The notes under the pieces were generated by a model that searched no databases, was not told the DNA's origin, and was given only the letters and a program-made list of their open reading frames with translations. A stretch of 64,000 nt of DNA, from contig AP031352.1 in the NCBI GenBank assembly GCA_037833965.1, positions 786,501 to 850,500 on the forward strand. Direction: 5' to 3'. Position numbers and translations under genes: made by a program. This DNA comes from Marchantia polymorpha subsp. ruderalis (Eukaryota; Streptophyta; Marchantiopsida; Marchantiales; Marchantiaceae). Below, piece by piece: positions 61,096 to 64,000 of the stretch. Numbering within the stretch: the stretch's first letter is position 1; each line of letters begins with the position of its first letter.

Positions 61096-63032
61096 CTTGG
61101 CTTATTGAAAGAGGGGGAGAATTCTAAGACTCCTCGTATTGACAAGGAGAAAACTTCAATCACGGATATCGTTGTGGAGGAGTTTGATCATTACATAACT
61201 AATGATGTGTCACAAGAAGAAGCACCGGTGCATCAAGAACATGAGGAATATGAGCAAATTATCATTGCTGAGCCTATTGCAATAGTTTTAGACAATAGAG
61301 ATCAACCGGAAACGTCTACTAGGAGATCGCATCGTGCTAGTAGGGCTCCTGAAAGGTTTGGTGTATGGGCAAATTCATCCATTCTAGAAGATTGTGACTT
61401 TGATGTTGAAGATAGGGATGGTATGGCGTTGATTTTGGAAGAAGGTGAACCTTCTTCATACATGGAAGCTCAAGCTTCGGTCAACAAGCTTGAATGGAAT
61501 ACTGCTATGGAGCGGGAGATGGAATCCTTGATTGACAATAAGACTTGAGAGCTAGTTGAGCCTCCTACGGATCAACCGCTGATTGACTCCAAGTGGGTGT
61601 ACAAGCTAAAAGACAATCCAGGAAGAGACGAGGCGAGAATCTTCAAAGCCAAGTTGGTGGCTAGAGGTTTCACCCAAGAGAAGGGCGTGGACTACAACGA
61701 AGTTTTCTCACCGGTAGCTAAGTATGCTACAATTTGTCTGGTATGTGCACTGGCTGCGATATTTGATCTTGTTATGGATCAGATGAATGTGGTTACAGCT
61801 TTTCTTTATAGATATTTGAAGGAGTAGATCTACATGAGACAACTTGTTGGTTTTGAGGTCAAAGTCAAAGAGAGGTTGGTTTGTAGATTGTTCAAATCAT
61901 TGTATGGATTGAAGCAAGCTCCTAGGCAGTGGAACACGCGATTTGATGAGTTCATGAAGGCACAAGGATTTTTACGGAGCTGTATGATCCTTGTGTCTAC
62001 ATGAAGAAGGTAAATGATGAGACGTTCAATCTCATCATTTTAATACTCTACTTTGACGACATGCTCATACTAGCGAAAAACCAATCAGATGTTGATGAAT
62101 GCAAGAGTAAGTTGAAGTCTGCATTTAAGATGAAGGATATGGGGGAGACAAAAAGAATATTATGCATGGAGATTCATAGGGATTATGAAAAGAAGAGATT
62201 ATGGTTGAGTCAAGGCAAGTATGTCCGTCATATACTTGACAGGTTCAACATGATCGATTGCAAAGGAGTATGGACTCCTTTGGCGGCACATTTAAAACTC
62301 TCTGTAGCTCAATGTCCTACTGATGCTGTGGAGAAAGGAAATATGTCATGTGTTCCCTATGAGCAAGCCGTTGGTAGCCTCATGTATTTGATGGTGTGCA
62401 CTAGACCGAACATTGCCTTTGCGATGAGCAAGGTGAGCAGGTACATGTCAAATCCAGGGAAAGTTCACTGGGAAGCAGTGAAATGAATTATGAGATATTT
62501 GAAGAGTACTTTAGATTATGGCTTATTGTTTGATGGTCTATTAGACAATATCAAATCCTTGTTTGGTTACGTTGATGCTCACTACGGACAAGATCTAGAT
62601 AAAAGGATATCTACAACGGGGTATGTGTTTACACTAGGTGGTGAAAGCATTAGTTGGAGGTCTACCTTGCAGAAATGCATAGCACAGTCAACAACGGAAG
62701 CTGAATATGTGACAGCAGTAGAAGCGGCAAAGGAAGCTATTTGGTTGGATAGGCTTATTATGGAAATGGGATTGAAGCAAGGCGTGGTTAATCTTTATTG
62801 TGATAGCCAGAACGCTTTACATTTGGCTGCAAACCAGGTCATGGATAGCAGAGTGAAGCACATTGACATCAAGTATCATTTTATCAGACAAGCAGTGTCT
62901 GATAAAACGATTGAGCTAGTCAAGATTGACGGTAAACTCAATCCAGCTTATGCTTTGACTAAAGTTATTCTATTTGAGAGTTTCAAGCGACACTCCGCTA
63001 CCATGCAAGTTGTGCATAGAGAGCACATGTAA
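61096..63032 (+). pseudogene. Element A reverse transcriptase and RNase H
   Basis: RT starts after an acidic linker: WVYKLKDNPG, ARGFTQEKGVDYNEVFSPVA, LYGLKQAPRQWN, and the active site YFDD at 62049-62060 (usual YVDD). RNase H has GYVDAHYGQD, STTEAEYVTA and YCDSQNALHLAANQ, ending at a natural stop after HREHM (63030-63032). Internal stops lie near 61548, 61827 and 62486, with a frameshift near 61.98 kb. Confidence 0.92.
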
Positions 63033-63361
63033 AATTTGCTAGCATAGTAACTTTAGTATTCTCTTTATAATTTTACTCTATCCGGTGATGGCTACGGTTT
63101 AGCTCTAGTTAACTCTTGTGTAAAGAGGAAGCTTGTATTAAGATTCTGTCTGAGTAATTATGTAGACTAAGAGATCTCTGATCTCTCTATCCAAGCAAGT
63201 TTCTCTATTTACCTCTTTATGTTATTACTCTATCTTGTTATGGCTACGGTCTTGTTCTAATTAAGTCTTGTAAAGAGTGGCCTTGTGTTAGGTTTCTGTC
63301 TATAACTTCCCGCTGAGTAATAGTATAGGTTATAGAGGTTACTGTTTCCTTAACACGAGTT
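63033..63361 (+). other. Element A 3' untranslated region
   Basis: About 330 bp with a loose internal repeat: TATCCGGTGATGGCTACGGT at about 63078 and TATCTTGTTATGGCTACGGT at about 63231, each followed by a GTCTTGTAAAGAG-like block. Confidence 0.75.
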
Positions 63362-63372
63362 AAGGGGGAGAT
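63362..63372 (+). other. Polypurine tract of element A
   Basis: AAGGGGGAGAT directly abuts the 3' LTR; purine tracts in this position prime plus-strand synthesis. Confidence 0.9.
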
Positions 63373-63614
63373 TGTTGAGATTAACTCCGGTTAAGGAGTA
63401 AACTCATGTTCTAGCTATTTATAGCTAGATGCGTCGTTGGCTTTGGGTATAAATATACCCCCAAGGCCAAGGCTTCTCTGTCAAGTAGTATTGTATATTT
63501 AGTTGTCAGTAAATCTTCTCGTATGTTTCAACCGTGGACTTAGCCCTTGAGGGTGAACCACGTTATATGAGTGTCTCGTGTGATTCTTACTTGATTTCAG
63601 ATTTTACGTCAAAA
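63373..63614 (+). repeat. 3' LTR of Copia element A
   Basis: Starts TGTTGAGA and ends ACGTCAAAA. It has the same length as the 5' LTR with about 19 substitutions and no indels by eye. TATAAATA is at 63448-63455. CACTA follows. Confidence 0.92.
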
Positions 63615-64000
63615 CACTATTCATCATGATAATATTCATGATCAATTTTTTTTGTTAATCAAAATTTTGACAACTTTAGACTTGTAAAAAAACTATATTT
63701 ATTCAATTACCAATCACAAAATATACTTAATAACAAAATGTTAAAATAAAACTATCAATGTAATATGATTGAAGAAAGTGCATATTATGTTATTTGTCTT
63801 TTTGGATAACAAATTTTGGACAAAATTAACGATAGAGTGCATTATATGTTTATTTTTATTTAAAAGCAGACTAAAAATTTTCAACATTTGAATTAAACTT
63901 TGGTCATAAATTGAATGTAATTTTTATGATTTGTTAAAAAATTTTATGGATGTGAATGATGTTTTTAATAAGCACAAATTGAATAAAAATAGGGAAAAAG
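63615..64000. other. AT-rich flank after element A
   Basis: Starts with the CACTA target duplication and continues as AT-rich sequence without recognisable coding content, like the sequence left of the element. It is probably the other half of the interrupted site. Confidence 0.55.

Larger units (their letters stand above)
56924..63614 (+). mobile_element. Copia element A, structurally complete LTR retrotransposon, coding region broken
   Basis: 6,691 bp with two 242-bp LTRs, a PBS, a polypurine tract and a 5-bp target duplication CACTA (56919-56923 and 63615-63619). By eye the LTRs differ at about 19 positions (about 92% identical), so the insertion is not recent. Domain order gag, protease, integrase, RT, RNase H is Copia. 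Frameshifts near 59.93, 61.05 and 61.98 kb and at least eight stops disable the polyprotein. The leader between PBS and gag is 1.7 kb and filled with repeats, which is unusual. It could only move if supplied with proteins in trans. Confidence 0.95.

Overview
The window looks like nuclear DNA of a land plant. The evidence is a 20-exon gene with GT-AG introns, a plant-type telo-box and site II motif in its 5' flank, and LTR retrotransposons with plant-style initiator-tRNA primer sites. A bryophyte, perhaps a liverwort, is my guess from the patchwork base composition and from a Ty3/Gypsy relic whose reverse transcriptase/RNase H wording resembles fungal and moss chromoviruses. The species itself is not established. 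Only two protein-coding genes can be supported; most of the rest is retrotransposon in several stages of decay, or unassigned sequence.

Layout. (1) 0.4-8.94 kb, plus strand: a complete UBP14/USP5-type ubiquitin-specific protease. I could join 20 exons into 2,433 nt (810 codons plus stop) with every phase consistent. Intron 10 carries a 102-104 bp minisatellite and intron 15 carries a stray copy of part of exon 16. (2) 11.3-16.15 kb, minus strand: a decayed Ty1/Copia element with both LTRs. (3) 16.2-21.6 kb: AT-rich then GC-rich non-coding DNA, including a 22-bp perfect palindrome. (4) 21.66-23.42 kb, minus strand: an intronless 587-residue plant protein of unknown function in a GC-rich island, followed by about 2 kb of GC-rich upstream DNA with short tandem repeats. 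(5) 25.3-36.2 kb: no gene seen, some foldback sequences.

(6) 36.2-44.3 kb, minus strand: a very decayed Copia element, here called B. It is split by a 2,420-bp apparent solo LTR (39,456-41,875) that has TG...CA ends and a perfect 5-bp target duplication. (7) 44.3-51.2 kb: no gene seen. (8) 51.2-54.3 kb, plus strand: a Ty3/Gypsy relic with recognisable zinc knuckle, protease, RT, RNase H and integrase. (9) 55.4-56.3 kb, plus strand: the 3' end of another Copia copy, called D. (10) 56.92-63.61 kb, plus strand: a structurally complete but frameshifted Copia element, called A, with two 242-bp LTRs, PBS, PPT, a 5-bp target duplication and an unusual 1.7-kb repeat-filled leader.

Elements A, B and D belong to one Copia family by alignment of their integrase/RNase H remnants. 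The Copia element at 11-16 kb belongs to a different lineage. None of the elements can encode a working polyprotein as read here. The two host genes are unrelated in function: UBP14/USP5 enzymes recycle unanchored ubiquitin chains, and the second gene has no assigned role.
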